DNA of 64,000 nt, taken from assembly GCF_000189635.1 (NCBI RefSeq), contig NW_002476514.1, forward strand, positions 328,788 through 392,787, read 5' to 3'. Below the pieces are notes generated by a model. It saw only the letters and a program-made list of their open reading frames with translations, did not search any database and was not told where the DNA came from. This document shows, in pieces, positions 12,601-27,200 of this stretch (position 1 is the stretch's first letter; every line of letters begins with the position of its first letter). Origin of the DNA: Tetrahymena thermophila SB210 (taxonomy: Eukaryota > Ciliophora > Oligohymenophorea > Hymenostomatida > Tetrahymenidae). The position numbers and the translations under genes were made by a program.

Positions 12601-15600
12601 TTTTCTAAATAAAATTATATTAAGAGCTGTCTTAAAAAGCTAAACTCACAGTAATGTCTTTTTAAATAGCTTAAATCATTTAACTTTTTTGACTTTAATC
12701 AAATTAAAGAGAGCTCACAACATCAAACACAAATTAATTGTAGACAATAGTTCTTTTAAAAGTTTCAGTCACATATGACTAAATGATAGCAAGCCTATTA
12801 GGATCTATATTACTTGTAGCAAATACTAAAGACAGATCTATATATTTTTTAATGGTAGAATCAAAAAAGTTAGTAGCACAATTTATACCATCAATATAAC
12901 CAGATTATTTTAAATAATTAAAAATAGATGTGCTTTCGCTTAGAGTAGTTATTAACTCTGTTGTTTCAAAAATAAAAGAGTTAACATCTAATTAAAAGCA
13001 TGATTAAATCACTATAGTTAAAAAACTCTTATTCCCAGCCTGTGAATCTAAGCATTCTTTTGGAATATTTAACTGGAGCAAAGCCTACAAATTGGAAGTG
13101 CTTTAATCTGATCTATCAACAGTCATCCAAGAAGGTAAACTTTAAAGTACTAAATTTTAATAATAGTAAATCTAACTAATAACTTAGTTAGGCTATCTGT
13201 ATAGAACAACAAATCTAACTAGATATTGCAATCCAACTTAAAATGGATCAATATCTGAAATCGATGTATATTCTAATGTTGAAATAGATTACACTTATCT
13301 CTCAACATGAATTTGTACTTAGCTTTATAAATTATAAAGACGGAATTAATGCTAATTCATCGAAAATAAGAATGAGAGCCCTGTTTTATCTGAATATTTA
13401 ATTATAAAAATTTATAAGAAAAAAAATCTTGAAATAAAATTTATAATAAGCAAAAATTATTATTTTTATAAATTAAATGTAGTTTAAAATATTATCAATC
13501 CTCATTAATTAAAGTTACTCCTACTCAATTTTATAATTATTAAAACGCAATAATTTTTTTTACCTACACATGTCGTAATTGAATTTTAAGATTATATGGT
13601 AGATTTCATAATTACTCTTAGGTTAGATTTATCTGTTAGGTCTATCAAGGTTAAAGTACCAGAGTCCATTGTAGAAATTATTCCATATCTTTCATCATTT
13701 GTGAAAGAAATAAAATTTGTCCAGCCAGAGGAGATATAACTACCAATAACTACTATTTCAGGTAACTTAGTAGAATCTAACAAAATTATACCATTAAATC
13801 CATCCAAAAAGTAAATTATTTAATTTACTTAAGAACGCAATAATGTTTCACCCCCATTCGTCCTCCATTAATTTACCATTTTAGGATTAGCCATATCAGA
13901 AGTGTCGTAAATAAAAAGTCCAACATTTCTGACAACTGCAAGCGCATGTTTCTTATCATGCGATAAAACAGCTCCACAACAAGTTCCAATAACGCCTTAA
14001 TTAGTGTACATTGAAATTACCTCAAATTTAACCATATCTACCAAAACTATTCCAACATCAAAGGACATTACAGCATGCTACTCATCTTCACTGAAATTCA
14101 TCTCTTCACAATAGTAGACCTAATCGTAGTGTAGTCCTTTAACATATTCAAAAGAATACTCTCCATCAGGAGATATTATAACTTTAAACTTATATGCTAT
14201 TATATTTATAGTAGATTATTATGCAGCAAAGTAAATATATTAACCATCTTTAGAGAAATAAATATTATCAATAGAAAATCCTAAAGGAATTTATTCATTA
14301 GGCCCAAATACTCTCAATTAATTAGTACTTAAAATTTATTATTATGTATCATTAAATTAATATTTGATCTGCATGGTCGATGGAGCTGATTTTGTGTAAG
14401 AATTGACATTTATTTCAAAAATTGAAAGACCATCTGCGTCTATACCTGCTAAGAAGTATTTATTATTTGAAGAAATAGCACATCTCCATTTAGAAGCTGC
14501 AGTTCCTTCTATAAAAAATTGTGATTGTTAAGAATTGAATAAATTTGGAATATTGTTAAAAAGGGAAGGTTTCTATTTTTAATAAATAGCCACTGATAAA
14601 GAATTAGAATAGTAAATAAATTGATTGTCAAATGTTGTGTTAGAAATCACATTTTATTTCGGAGATAATGCTATAGAAAAAGACTATCCAGTTAATTAAA
14701 GCTGCTAAAAGAATTGTGGATTCAAAGGATCTTAGATATTATATATTAATATTCCCAATGATCTTGCTCCTACATATAAGAACTAGTCATCTAAACTCAA
14801 ACCTATAGAAGAAGTGTATCCTAACGTGCTTCCTAGATTAGCAGGCACCATTTTAATTAATTCTTTTCAAATAAAATGAAAAATATTAAGAATTGGAATA
14901 TTTTTATTATTAAGCAGTTTATTTAATAAAATAATCAATTTTCTTTTTATCTTTAGATTTTATTCAAAAATTATGTATTGGTTCATATAAACACCAACCT
15001 AAGTAATTTTTATTAAAGTTAATTCATTCTTAGTAATTAATCTGATTAAATTGAATGATTATTTCATTTACTTTAATAAATTTACTAATTTAAATAGAAT
15101 AAGTAGATGAAAAAACATTCTTTTCAATAAATTCTTAAAAAAATATTTTATTTTTAGATTAAAAACCATTAAATTATTATTTTTTTCTTATTTGAATTGA
15201 TATTAATGAAGATTTTTAATTTTTTTGTTGAATTTATGCATTACAGTTGTTTTTATTTTCTACATCATCACCATCTATAATGAGCTAACTCAAGTCATAG
15301 ATAATAAAAATGCCATTCCATCTATCAATAGTGAAGACATAATTATTTTTGCTTGTAACTACTAATTCTGTAAAGCTTGTGGCTGCTAGTTTAGTTAAAA
15401 TCTTAGTTAAACTGACTTTGAGCTGATTATTTTGCAGAGACTTATCTATTCTGAAGACCAACAACCCTTCGAAATCAGCAGCAATATAAAAAAATCGATC
15501 ATCAGGAGGCATCGCTCCTCGATTAAAGAGAAATTAATATTAAGAATAATCTATAATCCCAAGCTATATAGGATTTATTATATTCCTTGAGTCGTACCAT

Positions 15601-16052
15601 TTTAAAACCCCTAAATAACCAACAACAAACATGATTTCTTCTTCTAAATTAAACTAAATGTCTATTATGGTCATATTTTCTACATTAATTGAATTAATCA
15701 TCTTAATACTAAAGTCAATTTAGTCTAATTAGAAGATGCCTACTTGCCCAACCATTCCTAGAAAGATATACTAGCCATTTTTTGATATTTAAACGCATTA
15801 AATATAGCTTTTATCAGGAGATTAATGAATATGTGTGTTAAATTTATTGTCAATTATCATGATTCCAGCATTACCTAGAGCAACAATTGCTATTCCAGTT
15901 TATTAAGATACCTTTATCCTACTTGAAGTTCCATTTATGCTATGAACATCAAAAGATTTGTATGGAATTGAATTATAAACAAATCCTACTTGTTGGTTTT
16001 ATCCAAAGACATAGGTAAATATGAATTAAATAAATAAGAAAATTACTCTCAT
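9631..16052 (-). CDS. P3, four-exon LVIVD/cadherin-like membrane protein (complete)
   Basis: Exons, read leftward: 15245-16052 (808 nt), 13564-14862 (1299), 10798-13380 (2583) and 9631-10562 (932). The total is 5622 nt or 1873 residues, and all junction phases agree. The start is MRVIF plus a hydrophobic leader ending FGQNQ; the stop is TGA 9631-9633. Repeats with LVIVD-type strands fill about residues 30-700. Cadherin/Ig-like segments follow to about 1145, then one membrane helix (PFSYVLNILIQVLGPLAFAF, about 1147-1168) and basic YKKRAS. The long tail includes a PSWM-type module in exon 4. The membrane segment lies in exon 3, so exon 4 is predicted to be cytoplasmic if topology is simple. It is a tandem paralogue of P2, with starts 7030 bp apart. 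Function is unknown; surface adhesion or recognition is inferred. Confidence 0.87.
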
Positions 16053-16411
16053 CCCAATGATAATAAAATTAATTAAATTGTTTTTTTAATTGCTAAAAAA
16101 ATATCTAATTTGTAATAAACAAATAAATAATTGTGCTCTACCTTATATCAGAATTATTAATTAAATATTTAATTTTAATATTATTTGCCATATTTATATT
16201 TATAAAACAATAAAATAAATTATTTTTTTGCTTAAATTTTATACAAAATTAATAAAAAAGTTAATTAATCCATCCAAGTAAATTGTAAGTAAAACAAACT
16301 GATTTAAATTTATCAAAAATTAAATTCTTTTCTAAAATTATTTCATGAAATAAATATGAAAATAATTTAACTACGAAAAAATAATATTTATTAAATTATA
16401 TGTAAAGTTTT
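16053..16411. other. Short intergenic stretch between P4 stop and P3 start
   Basis: This AT-rich stretch holds the P3 promoter region and the P4 3' end. It is duplicated at about 32893-33226 as part of the displaced fragment. No further element was recognised. Confidence 0.55.
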
Positions 16412-19400
16412 TCATTGCAAATTATTGTTTCTATTATGTTTAGAAATATGATCAATTTTTTATTTATTTAGTTATTAATCATATAAAGATTGTGATTAAC
16501 CGAGTTAATCTCTTTCATAATCCTATTAATTTTATCTGTCTTGCAATATTTATTATTAAATAGATGGCATTAGGCTATCTAGTTTAAGATTATGTATAGG
16601 ACTCTTTTCTACACAACTAGGTCTGTGCATGAAAATGGGAGGAGAAACTAAATCTTATTCATATTCAGTCATGGATTTTATTCCTTAATAAATGTTTTCA
16701 TCTATTTCATCATAGTTATCATTGCTCTAATTATTGATTATATTTTAGTTTGGACTACTTTAAATTGATTTTGTATCTAAATTAATTTATTATTTTTTAA
16801 AGTATTTTGAATATTAGCTTTCTTTCATAATAGAGTTATTGTTGGTTTGATCATCAAATTAATTTTATTTAGTGTTTTATTATTGACTTAAAAAATTTAG
16901 CTTTACATCTGTATCTTTAATTATTTTATTTTATTTAATTTACTGATTCAAAAACTGAGTACCTATTTCACTTTTTATTTTAGATTCTCCAACTACATTC
17001 AAATGAAATTAGTAAGATACGAAGCGTGATTAGTCATAAACTCTAATTAAAAATCTATTAACATCAGATTTAGTAGGAATGCCCTCTAAAATTATTACTC
17101 CATTCTTAAATTCGTAAGACATCCAACTAGGTAGAGAAATATACTTTGAAATAGGAAGGATTTTATATTGCAGATTAAATAATTTCCTTAAGCTAAGACA
17201 AACACCATCTTCTATTTTTTCAAACGCCTCGACAGAAACAAGCTAGTTTTTCTCCAAATGAATAGATTCTCCACAACATTTTATGATATTTTTTGAACTG
17301 ACAAAATCTAATCCAAGTGCATCTGCAAATAAAACTATTTTCAATTAAAATGTATAAATTAATTAATTAGTTTATCTTCTATTTTAATTTATTTATTTAT
17401 TTTTGATAAAAAAGTAAAATAATAAAGCAATTTTTTTTCTTAAGTATTTTAAAATTATTCTTATAGAATAAAAAATGAATACCTTCATTATATTTTCATA
17501 ATTTAAAATCATAGTAAAAATTTAGGGGAAACATAAGTATTTTAATTTATATTTACTCTCTTTATTTTTTAGTTTGATTATAATATCAATCTTCATTGAT
17601 TGGATTGATTTAATTTATAAAAAATATATTTTTTGTATGAAAAATATGCACTTCATACCACATTTTTAAAATTTTTTGTGGGTATTAATTAATTAAAAAT
17701 TTATATATAAAAATAAAAATAAATTAATTGAGTGCTATCTATAATTAATATTTCTTTATTTAAAAAAGGAAACTATAAAGTAAGTGAAAAAAATGTGTTA
17801 AAATAAGTAAATTATTTAAAATGTTACCTTCTTTAAGCAAATAAGGATTAATATCTATTGATTGTAGGTAACTAAGCTGATAATTTGGTATATCTAGATT
17901 TTGAGGAATAATTTCAAGGTCTTTTAGTACTTTAAAAATTTCATCTTCTATTAATGTTGTCTTAGAAAATGGAACAGGAACACCAAATTTGTCTAATTAA
18001 TTAGTTGCTGTAATCTAAACATATTGTTTATACCAGTCATTTTATAGATAGTTTCCCGTTTCCAAAGAATATTTTTTTAGAAATTAGTATAGACTTAGAG
18101 TTTTCTTTTCATGATCTAATAAATACCTTAAGACATTTGCTTTTAAACAATAGTAAAATCTGGAGCCTTCATATTATAAATCTGAGGCATAATCTTCTAT
18201 TTTGTAATCCAATAAATTATATTAAATTACTAGTTTTTAGTCAATCATTTAATTAAATAAATTCTCCATTTAGAATGTTCCATCTTCTATCTAAATTATA
18301 TTTTTTTGTATTATGTTACTTTTGTTTTCCATATTTTTAGAAATTCCATTTTGCTAGATTTTATCTATTGACTAAATTTTCTATCTAATTTCTGATTGCT
18401 CCATATTGAAACTTCTATCATATTTATCTTTGAATATTTTTTTGAGCTTAGACTATTAATTTATTTTGTTTTTTTATTTATTAAATGCTTCCTTGTTATT
18501 ATAATTAGAACTAAATTGAGAGTAAATCATTTCATTCAATTGTTTCTTAGCTGCATTTTAACTCTCTTTATCATCTACTTGCTAGCTTGTTAAATTATTA
18601 TCTAAAAATTTAATTATATTTTCTTGATTTTTATTGATTTTTTAAGGAATATTTTAAGTTAAAACTTAAGAGTAAGTTACAATGTTTGAACTTCCTTCTA
18701 TGCATTTAGATTTGTCTGGATTTTCAATATTTTGCTAAAAATTAATTGTTTTTTCGCTGTCAAGATTTAAAATTGACTTTTTTGTTAAGCTAAAATTTTA
18801 TGCATTCTGGGTTTAGTTTTAATTTTTATTTGCTTACTTAAGAAATTTTTATAAAAATAAGTAAGCTATTTCATAATCTAGATCTAAAATGAGAATCTTT
18901 TTCCTATAAGTTTAATTCACATAAGCTGTTTCAGTTGAATACATTGTTTGATTTTTAAAGTAAAGATTCATAAAAACTGATCTTTTTTTATACAAACCAA
19001 ATGCAAAAGCAATAGGACCAAGTACTTAAATTAGTATGTTTAAAACATAGCTGAAAGGCATTTTATTTATTTTTATATAAAAATTTTCATATTTCGTTGT
19101 GTAACCATTATTTACTTATAATCTTAGCTAAATAGTTTAAAATAAGTAGCTAGAGGGAGGACTACCAACTAAACGTAGATTAATGTTATCACATTTAATA
19201 AATGAATCAGAAGAGATAGGCACAAACTATCCACTTATTTGTTATTAGAACTAATATGTTAGTGGTATTTAATCAGGATCAACAAATGAAGCAATATCAA
19301 ATTATATTAAAAAAGATTCTTCAATCGTTAAATCTGTTCCTTAATTATTCACTTGATCTTATAGTGTTTTTTGAATGATAATATCTGATTTGAGTTTCAA

Positions 19401-22400
19401 AAATTTTACTTCGCTTTCAACATTTAAATTTAAGTTTAAATTATAGTTAAAATTATCACTTATTTCAACTAAGATTTCTTGTGAAGAATTGAATGTTTTA
19501 TTACTATATTTGCTTTTGTCAAAATAAAGCACTCCGTTGCTTAAAGCTTGATTGATATATTTAAAATCACCTTCTATTTTCATAACAGTAAGCTAATCAT
19601 TAAAATACATAACTAAATTTGGGTAGATTTTCTAAATAAAATTATATTAAGAGTCTTCTTAAAAAGTAAAGCTTACAGTAATATCCTTCTAAATAGCTGA
19701 AATCATTTGAGATTTTTAATTCTGATTAAATTAAAGCGAACTAATAACATCAAAAACAAATTAATTATAAACACTACTTCGTTTAAATGTTTCAGTCACA
19801 TATGATTAAATGTTAGCAATTCTATTAGGGTCAATATTAGTTCCTTCGAAGACTAAAGAGAGATCAATATATTATTGAGTGGTAGAGTCAAAATTGTTAG
19901 TAGTACAATTTGTTCCATCAATATAACTAGCTTATTTTAAGTAATTGAAAATTTATTTGCTTTCTTACTCAGTTGTAGTTAAGTCTGATACTTCAAAAAT
20001 AAAAGAAGTATTATCAAGTTAAAAGCAAGTTTAAATTACTATTGTTAAAAAGCTCTTATTCCCTGCTTGAGAATCTAAACATTCTTTAGGAATATTTAGT
20101 TGGAGCAAAACCTGCAAATTAGAATTGCTTTAATCAGATCTATCAACAATCATCCAAGAAGGTAAATCTTAAAGCACGAGATTTTAATAATAATAAATTG
20201 ATCTAATTATTTAGTTAGGCTATCTGTATAAAACAACAAATCTAACTAAGTATTATAACCCAACTTAAAATGGATCACTTTCAGAAATTGAAGTATAGCT
20301 ATTTAAAGAAATAGATAGCAACTATCTTTCAACATGAATTTATACTTAGCTTTATAAATTATAAAGACGTAAGTTTTATTAATTTATCGAAAATAAATAA
20401 GAGAGTCCTGTTTAATCTAAATATTAAAAAAAAATCTTAAAAATGGTTTTACAATTATTAAATTAAAAATACTTTCAACTTTTAAAAAATAATTTCACTT
20501 TACATAAAAATTCAAAAAAATATTTTGAGATTAATTTTTAAAATTTAATAAATTATTTTTTAATTAAATTTGTTAACAAAAAGAAATTTTATTTATTAAA
20601 TTCTTGATTGGTATTTTTCTTTAATGAAAAAAATATTTTTAAATCTAAATTAGACTTAAAAAAGAAATATAATCATTTAGTTTACCTATACAAGTGGTAA
20701 CTGAATTTTATGATGGGATGGTTGATTTCATGATTACTCTTAAGTTAGATTTATCTGTAAGGTCAATAAGGGTTAGAGTACCTGCATCCATAGTAGAAAT
20801 AATTCCATATTTTTCGTCTAATGTAAAGGAAATATAATTTGTCCAGCCTGAAGATACATAATGACCTATAACTACAATTTCTGGTAACTTTGTGGAATCT
20901 AATAAAATGAGACCATTAAAACCATCTAAAAAGTAAATTATTTAGCTTGTTTTAGAGCGAAGTAGCGTTTCACCTCCATTTGTTCTCCAATTATTTACCA
21001 TTTTTGGATTTGCCATGTCAGAAGTATCATAAATAAATAAGCCAACATTTCTGACAACTGCTAATGCATGCTTTTTATCGTGTGATAAAACTGCACCGCA
21101 ACAAGTTCCGATCACACCAGAGTTAGTGTACATCGAAATAACTTCGAATTTAACCATGTCAACGAGAGCTATTCCTACATCAAATGACATAACAGCATGT
21201 TATTCATCTTCACTAAAATTCATTTCTTCACAATAATAGACTTAATCATAGTGTAATCCTTTAACATATTCAAAAGAATACTCCCCATCAATAGATATAT
21301 TCACCTTAAATTTGTATGCTATGACATTTAAAGTGGACTGCTATGCAGAAAAATAAATATATTGACCATCCTTAGAGAAATATATATTATCTACATAGAA
21401 TCCAATAGGAATTGATTCGTTAGGTCCAAATTATCTAAATGAGTCTGTTTTTAAAATTTACTCTTGGCTATCAGAAAATTGATATTATAGTTTCATAGTT
21501 GAAGGAGAAGATTTTGTATAGGAATTAACACCAATCTGAAAAATACAAAGACTGTCAGCATCGAAAGCTCCAAGCAGATATTTATTATTTGAAGAAATAG
21601 CGCATCTCCATTTTGAAATAGCAGTTCCTTCAATAAAAAATTAAGACTATTGTGCATTGAATAAATTTGGGATATTGTTAAAAAGGGTAGGCAATTGTTT
21701 TTAGAATACAGCCACAGACAATGAATTAGAATAATAAATGAATTAATTATCAAATTTTGTATTGGCGATAACATTCTGCTTAGGAGATAAAGCCAAAGAA
21801 AAAGATTGGCCAGTTAATTAAAGCTGCTAGAAAAAGTTAGGATTTAAAGGATCTTAGATATTATATATTAGTATGCCTAAAGATCTTGCTCCTACATATA
21901 AGAACTGGTCATCTAAGCTCAAAGCTATCGAAGACGTGTATCCAATATTGTTACCTAAATTAGCAGGTACCATCTGGATTAGCTCTTTTTGAATAAAAAT
22001 AAGAAATAAAATACTTATTTAAATGATAGTTTTTCCGTTTAATAAATGGTCATTCAATAATTAAATTTGTTAATAATGCGCTTCTAAAAAAGTTAGTTAT
22101 AATTGAAATTTATGAATAGAAATTAAAGCCAGCTAACTTTTTATAATATTGAATTGGATTTGATTAGAAAAGAAATTCTTTGATTGTTGATTAATCAATT
22201 AATTAATTCTACTATGTTAAAATTCAATCTTAAATTGAGGGGATAAAAGCTTTTGTGCATTTTCATTTTTTTTGTTCATAATTTTTGTTTTAAAATAAAA
22301 ATCTTTAAATAAAATAAAATATTTTTCAAAGCTTGCATAATTTTTATGAAGTGTTTTCAATTTTATATTGATTTAATAAATTTACATTAGTTTTTATCTT

Positions 22401-23205
22401 CTATATCATTTCCATCAAGAATAAGTTAGCTTAAATCATAAATAATAAAAATCCCACTCCATCTGTCAATAGCGAAGACATAATTATTTTTACTAGTCAT
22501 AACAACATCTGTAAAGCTAGATACGGCTGGCTTGGTTAAGATTCTAGTTAAGTTGACTTAAAGTTGATTATTTTAGATTAATTTATCTATTTTAAAAGCA
22601 ATTAATCCTTCAAAATCAGCAGCAATGTAGAAGATATGAGGATCAGGAGACATAGCTGCTCTGTTGAAAAGTAACTAGTCTTGAGAATAATCAATTGCAC
22701 CTAACTCTATAATATTTGTTGAATTCCTAGCATCATACCATTTCATAACTCCTAAATAACCTACAACAAACATTATGTCTTCCTCTTAATTAAATTAAAC
22801 ATCAACTATAGTCATGTCTTGAACATTTATTGCATTAACCATCTTGATACTCATGTCATTTTAGTTTAATTAGAAGATCCCTAGTTTTCCAGTCATCCCT
22901 AGAAAGATAAATTGGCCGTTTTTTGATATTTAAATACATTAAATGTAGCTATTATCAGGAGATTAGTAGACATATGTATTAAATTTATTATCTATTATCA
23001 TAATTCCAGCATTTCCTATTGCAACTACTGTAATTCCAGTTTATGGAGACACTTTTATTCTACCTGAAGTTCCATTTAAGCTCTAAACATCATAGGATTA
23101 GTATGGGATTGAATTGTAAACAAATCCTACTTGATTACTTTATGCAAGAACTTAGACTATATAAAATTGAATAATTTAGAAATAAACACAAAACTCTACT
23201 TTCAT
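16412..23205 (-). CDS. P4, four-exon LVIVD/cadherin-like membrane protein (complete)
   Basis: Exons, read leftward: 22386-23205 (820 nt), 20686-21984 (1299), 17828-20407 (2580) and 16412-17334 (923). They total 5622 nt, 1873 residues, with consistent phase-1 junctions. It starts MKVEFCVYF with a hydrophobic leader ending near VLAQSNQ, and TGA is at 16412-16414. The architecture matches P3: LVIVD-type repeats, cadherin-like modules, the membrane segment with basic YKKRA-type flank, and a tail with a PSWM..EGIPT module. It is clearly more diverged from P2 and P3 than they are from each other, mainly in the C-terminal tail. Its introns are also longer (401, 278 and 493 nt). Its exon 4 and intron 3 are the source type of both relics in the window. 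Confidence 0.87.
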
Positions 23206-24271
23206 TTGAATATTTATTAATTTAACTAATTATTAATAATTAATAACTACTTAACTACCTATTTATTCATTTAATTAAATTCATTGAAAAAAATATAAAT
23301 TTTGTAAATAAATATTATTATTATGATGATTTTATTCATTATCCATTAATTAATTTTACTAAATTATTTTAAAAAAATATTAAAACAAATTTTAAATTGT
23401 TATTTAATATTTTAAAAGCTTAAAAAAAAATCTAATTTTGAATGATAATAATCAATTTAAAACGAAGATCTATTAGATTTCATCAATTCACTATATACAC
23501 TTTACATAATAACTACTTTGCAGATGAAATTTTCTACTTTATTTATAGATATATCACTAAAAAATCTTTTTAATATTTAGTAATTATTATTTAAAAATAA
23601 ATTTAATCAGTACAATAAGTAGAAATCCAAAATGATTTAGATGAAAAAATTAAAAAATAAAAAATGATCAACTTCTTGGAATAAGAAAAGTTTGGAAACA
23701 AAGTACAAATCAATCAACACTGATCTTGGTAATAGATAATTTTACAAATTTACAAGAGAAAATACAAAATTTATTGTTTATTTATTTCCATATACATGAT
23801 GAATTAAAATAATAAACTGAAAGTTGTAAAAGCAGAATTGATGTCAATTGAAAATAAAAAAAAATGAAAAACATTTAATGAAAATTTTTTACTATTTTTA
23901 TATCAGGAATTAGGATCAAAAAAGTAAGGTTGATTTCAAGGGTGTACCCTATATAAGAATTTTGAAAGGGTTTATTAATTTTTAATTATATTGTTATTGG
24001 ATATTCATTAACTTGAAAACAATAAAATAGATTTTCAATTATTTATTTATTGACTTACTAAAATATCATTTTTATAAATATTAAAATAAAAATAAATCTA
24101 TATATCAATACTTTAGATTAATTTATANNNNNNNNNNNNNNNNNNNNNNNNNNNNNNNNNNNNNNNNNNNNNNNNNNNNNNNNNNNNNNNNNNNNNNNNN
24201 NNNNNNNNNNNNNNNNNNNNNNNNNNNAAAAAATATTTATTTTTATTCTTTATATTTCACCCTTTTTTATA
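23206..24271. other. Intergenic AT-rich stretch with an assembly gap (24128-24227)
   Basis: This holds the upstream flank of P4 and the 3' flank of the LRR gene LA. A 100-N gap sits at 24128-24227. No convincing exon or RNA gene was recognised on either strand. Confidence 0.6.
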
Positions 24272-27200
24272 TCATTTAAAATTTATTTTTAAGGCAACTA
24301 ATCTTTTTAACTTGAGACACTTTACTTTCAATTATTGTGATCTATCAATTAGGTTATGACTTTTAATATAAATTAGTGTAAATTACTAAAAAAAAGTAAA
24401 GAAATATAATATTTTTTTAAAATCAATTTCTAAAAAAATTAGCATAAAAAAAATAAAAAGAAAATTATATTTATTGATTTAAATTCATTTTTATATTCAA
24501 CTGTTTTTACAAAAGATTGAGTGTCAAATTTGAGAGATTAGTGCATTTTACTAAATGAGAACCTAAGCCTTATGCACCAATTTCACCAATTTTATTTTCC
24601 CTTTTTGAATAGTTAAGAAAAAATAAATAGTTAATTAATTAGTTATAAGAAAAAAATGAAAAAATAATAAGAAATTAATTAATAATAAATATAAAATTTG
24701 TAAATGAAAAAATGAGGAAATTTAACAAACAGCTCTTTTTACTAAAGATAAATGTTCAAATTTGAAAGATTAGTGCACTTTCCTAAACCAGAACCTAAAC
24801 CTGATGCCCCTTCATTCCCAATTAAATTTCTACTTTTTAATTAATGAGAAGGAAAAAATGAAGATAAATATAAAATAAAAAATGAATTAATTAATTAATA
24901 ATAAAAACAAAAGTTGAAAATGAAAAAATGAAGAAAATTAACAAACTAACAAAGAAATAAATAAATAAATTAAAAAAACACCAGCAAAATAAAAAAAATG
25001 AAAAGATTTAGTTTTTTATAACCTTTTTATATTCAAAATATCACAATCTAAAACAAATAAACAGCATTTACTAAAGATGAAGTGTCAAATATGAGAGATT
25101 AGTGCAGTTTCCTAAGCCTGAACCTAAGCCTGATACACCTTTGTCACCAATTTAATTTCCACTTTTTAAATATTGAAGAAAAAATATAAAATAATAAGAA
25201 ATGAATTAATAAATAATAAAAGCAAAATTTGAAAATGAAAAATGAGTTAAATTAAAATAAAAAATGAAATAAATATAAAAAAAACAAACACAACCATAAT
25301 AATAAAAAAGAAAAATAAATCAAATGACAAGCTAATAAATAAATAAATAAATTAAAAGAGTTAGTTTTTTTTAATTCATTTTTATATTCAAAAATATCAC
25401 ATTTAAAAACAAATATACTGATTTTACTAAAGTTGAAGAGTTAAATTTGAAAGATTAGTACACTTTCCTAAACCAGAACCCAAGCCTGATGTACCTTCAT
25501 CACCAATTTAATTAGACCTTTTTAAATATTGATGAAATAAGAAATAGTTAATTAGTTAGTTAGAAGAAAAAAACGAAGAAAAATAAAGTTGAAATTGAAA
25601 AAAGGAAGGAATTAAATTAGCAAAATTAAAAAAAAAAAGCAGGATATATAAAAAATAAATCAAATAAAGAACTAATAAATTAATTAAAAGAGTTAGTTAG
25701 TTAGTTTTATTTTTTTAAATTCATTTTTAATTTCAAAAAAATCGCAATCCAAAACAAATATACTGTTTTTACATTAGATTAAGTGTCAAATTTGAGAGAT
25801 TAGTGCACTTTCCTAAACCAGAACCTAAACCTTATGCACCAATTGCGCCAATTTAATTTCCACTTTTTAATTATTGAAAAAAAAAAATTTAATAAAGTAG
25901 TTAGTTAGAATGAAAGTATTAAAATAAATATCAAATAATAAGAAATTATGTAATTAATTAATAATAAAAGAAAAAGTTGAAAAATAAAAAATGACGAAAA
26001 TTAACAAACAAACTCAAGTAGAATAAAAAAAGAAAAATAAATCAAATAAAAAGCTAATAAATAAATAAATAAATTAAAAAAGTTAGTTATCTTTTAATTC
26101 ATTTTTATATCAAAAAGATCACAATTCAAAATAAGTAAACTGTTTTTACAAAAAATTAAGTGTCAAATTTGAGAGATTAGCGCACTTTCCTAAACCAGAA
26201 CCTAAGCCTGATGCACCGATTGCATCAATTTTATTTCCACTATTTAAATAAAGAAGAAAAAACTAATAGTTAACTAGTTAGTTAGAAGGAAACAATGAAG
26301 AAAAAATTTAAAATAATTAGATATTAATTAATTAAAAATAAAATTAAAATTTGAAAATAAAAAATAAGTTAAATTAACAAATTAACAAACAAAGAAATAA
26401 ATAAATAAACACAAGCATAATAAAAAAAGAAAATTAAATCAAAAAAAAAGAAAATATCAAAAACAAATAAACTGATTTTACTAAAGTTGAAGTGTCAAAT
26501 TTGAGAGATTAGCACACTTTCCTAAACCAGCACCTAAGCCTGAGGAACCTTCGTCACCAATTTAATTGGACCTTATTAAATATTGGTGAAAAAATAAATA
26601 GTTAATTTTTAAATTAGAAAAAAAAAAGAAGAAAAAATATGAAAAAATAAGAAATTTTTTTTTAATTAATAATAAAAGCAAATTATTTTAAAAAATGAAA
26701 AAATTAGTTAAATTAAAAATAAACAAAGAAATAAATGAAAAAACAAGTTTAATAAAAAAAAATAAAAAAATAAATCAAAAAAGCTAATAAATAAATTAAA
26801 AGAGCTTATTATATTATTTAAATTTCATTTTTGTATTCAAAAAGATCATAATTCCAAACAAATAAACCGATTTTACTAAAGATGAAGTGTCAAATTTGAG
26901 AGATTAGTGCACTTTCCTAAACCAGAACCTAAGCCTGATGCACCGATTGCACCAATTTAATTTCCACTTTTTAAATATTAAAGAAAAAATATATATTTAA
27001 TCAGCTTGTTAGAATGAAAAAAAATATAAAATAATAAGAAATTAATTAATTAATAATAAAATCAGAAATTGAAAATGAAATAACAAGTTAAGTTAACAAA
27101 CAAACAATGTATTAAATTAATAAAAAAATAAAAAAAACACTAGTTATAATTAAAAAAAAAGAAAATCCTATCAAATAAAAAAAACAAATAAAAAAAAAAG

